Source: JAZDEU01 sp043808545
Lineage (GTDB): Bacteria; Patescibacteriota; Patescibacteriia; JAZDEU01
DNA length: 5,872 bases
NCBI GenBank assembly: GCA_043808545.1
Contig: JAZDEU010000068.1
Location: 1 to 5,872 of the forward strand
Direction: 5' to 3'
Each line of letters opens with the position of its first letter. The stretch's first letter is position 1. The notes below the pieces were generated by a model, which saw only the letters and a list, made by a program, of their open reading frames with translations, did no database searches and was not told where the DNA came from. The translations under genes were made by a program, and so were the position numbers. Shown here piece after piece: positions 5,044-5,872 of this stretch.

Positions 5044-5178
5044 ATAATAATAACGCGCTTACCGACTTGGCGAGGAGTTTCAATCTCGAACCTTATATAA
5101 CTTCTGTAAAATAGATGAAATATAGGGTATCGACACCGATTGTCATATTATTCGTGAACAATATGATTATTCTCCTTA
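5044..5178 (-). other. Short 16S 3' trailer without tRNA
   Basis: This 135-nt stretch between the 16S end and the terminator contains no complete tRNA. A perfect hairpin, TCATATT (5143-5149) with AATATGA (5160-5166), may mark 16S precursor processing. CTCCTT (5172-5177) and AAGGAG (5181-5186) form a 6-bp stem around AGA, so the trailer can pair with the anti-Shine-Dalgarno tail before maturation. A D-arm-like string at 5052-5071 lacks the rest of a tRNA. Confidence 0.5.

Positions 5179-5872
<694 letters not shown>

Noticed and set aside
5050..5100. tRNA-like strings (a D-arm-like GCCAAGTCGGTAAGCGC and a GGTTCGAGATT on the minus strand) in the 16S trailer
   Set aside because: The order is wrong, with the T-arm-like string before the D-arm-like one. 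No anticodon or acceptor stem can be built, and the proposed T stem does not pair.

Overview
The window looks like a piece of a small-genome Patescibacteria (Candidate Phyla Radiation) chromosome, probably Parcubacteria-like. Three things suggest this: an AT-rich background; a large exported lamin-tail-domain protein of the kind common in those genomes, studded with short genomic repeats; and a divergent 16S rRNA with a shortened helix 39. The lineage is inferred from sequence character, not from a database search.

Layout. Positions 1-155 hold a REP-like mobile palindrome with perfect 12-bp terminal inverted repeats. Positions about 180-511 look like a small plus-strand transcription unit: weak promoter, a possible 28-codon ORF, a 103-nt imperfect palindrome (copy A) and an intrinsic terminator. 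An extended -10 promoter (520-547) follows, then a second REP-like element inside the leader, then the only large gene (714-3569). That gene encodes a 951-residue secreted, C-terminally anchored protein with three lamin-tail domains, a PKD domain and two OB-fold-like domains; it ends at its own terminator (3688-3720). Converging on it from the minus strand is a tiny gene for a 26-residue Lys/Ala/Pro peptide (3813-3893) with a strong ribosome binding site and its own terminator (3763-3801).

Positions 3911-4560 are very AT-rich and show no convincing gene. Positions 4690-5043 form a second small unit: extended -10 promoter, GTGTTAACAC palindrome, possible 28-codon ORF, a diverged copy of the 5' palindrome (copy B), a GC-rich hairpin and a terminator. 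The right edge (5179-5872, minus strand) is the 3' part of a 16S rRNA gene. Its transcript appears to end at the 5013-5043 terminator, with no tRNA, 23S or 5S gene downstream, so the 16S gene seems unlinked from 23S.

The best candidate for something undescribed is the pair of related palindromes A (346-448) and B (4802-4882), each placed between a promoter/short ORF and a terminator. They could be a structured small-RNA family or a palindromic mobile repeat. The genes show no obvious shared pathway: the window is a surface or periplasmic protein, a nucleic-acid-like basic peptide, repeat-derived small units and an isolated rRNA gene.
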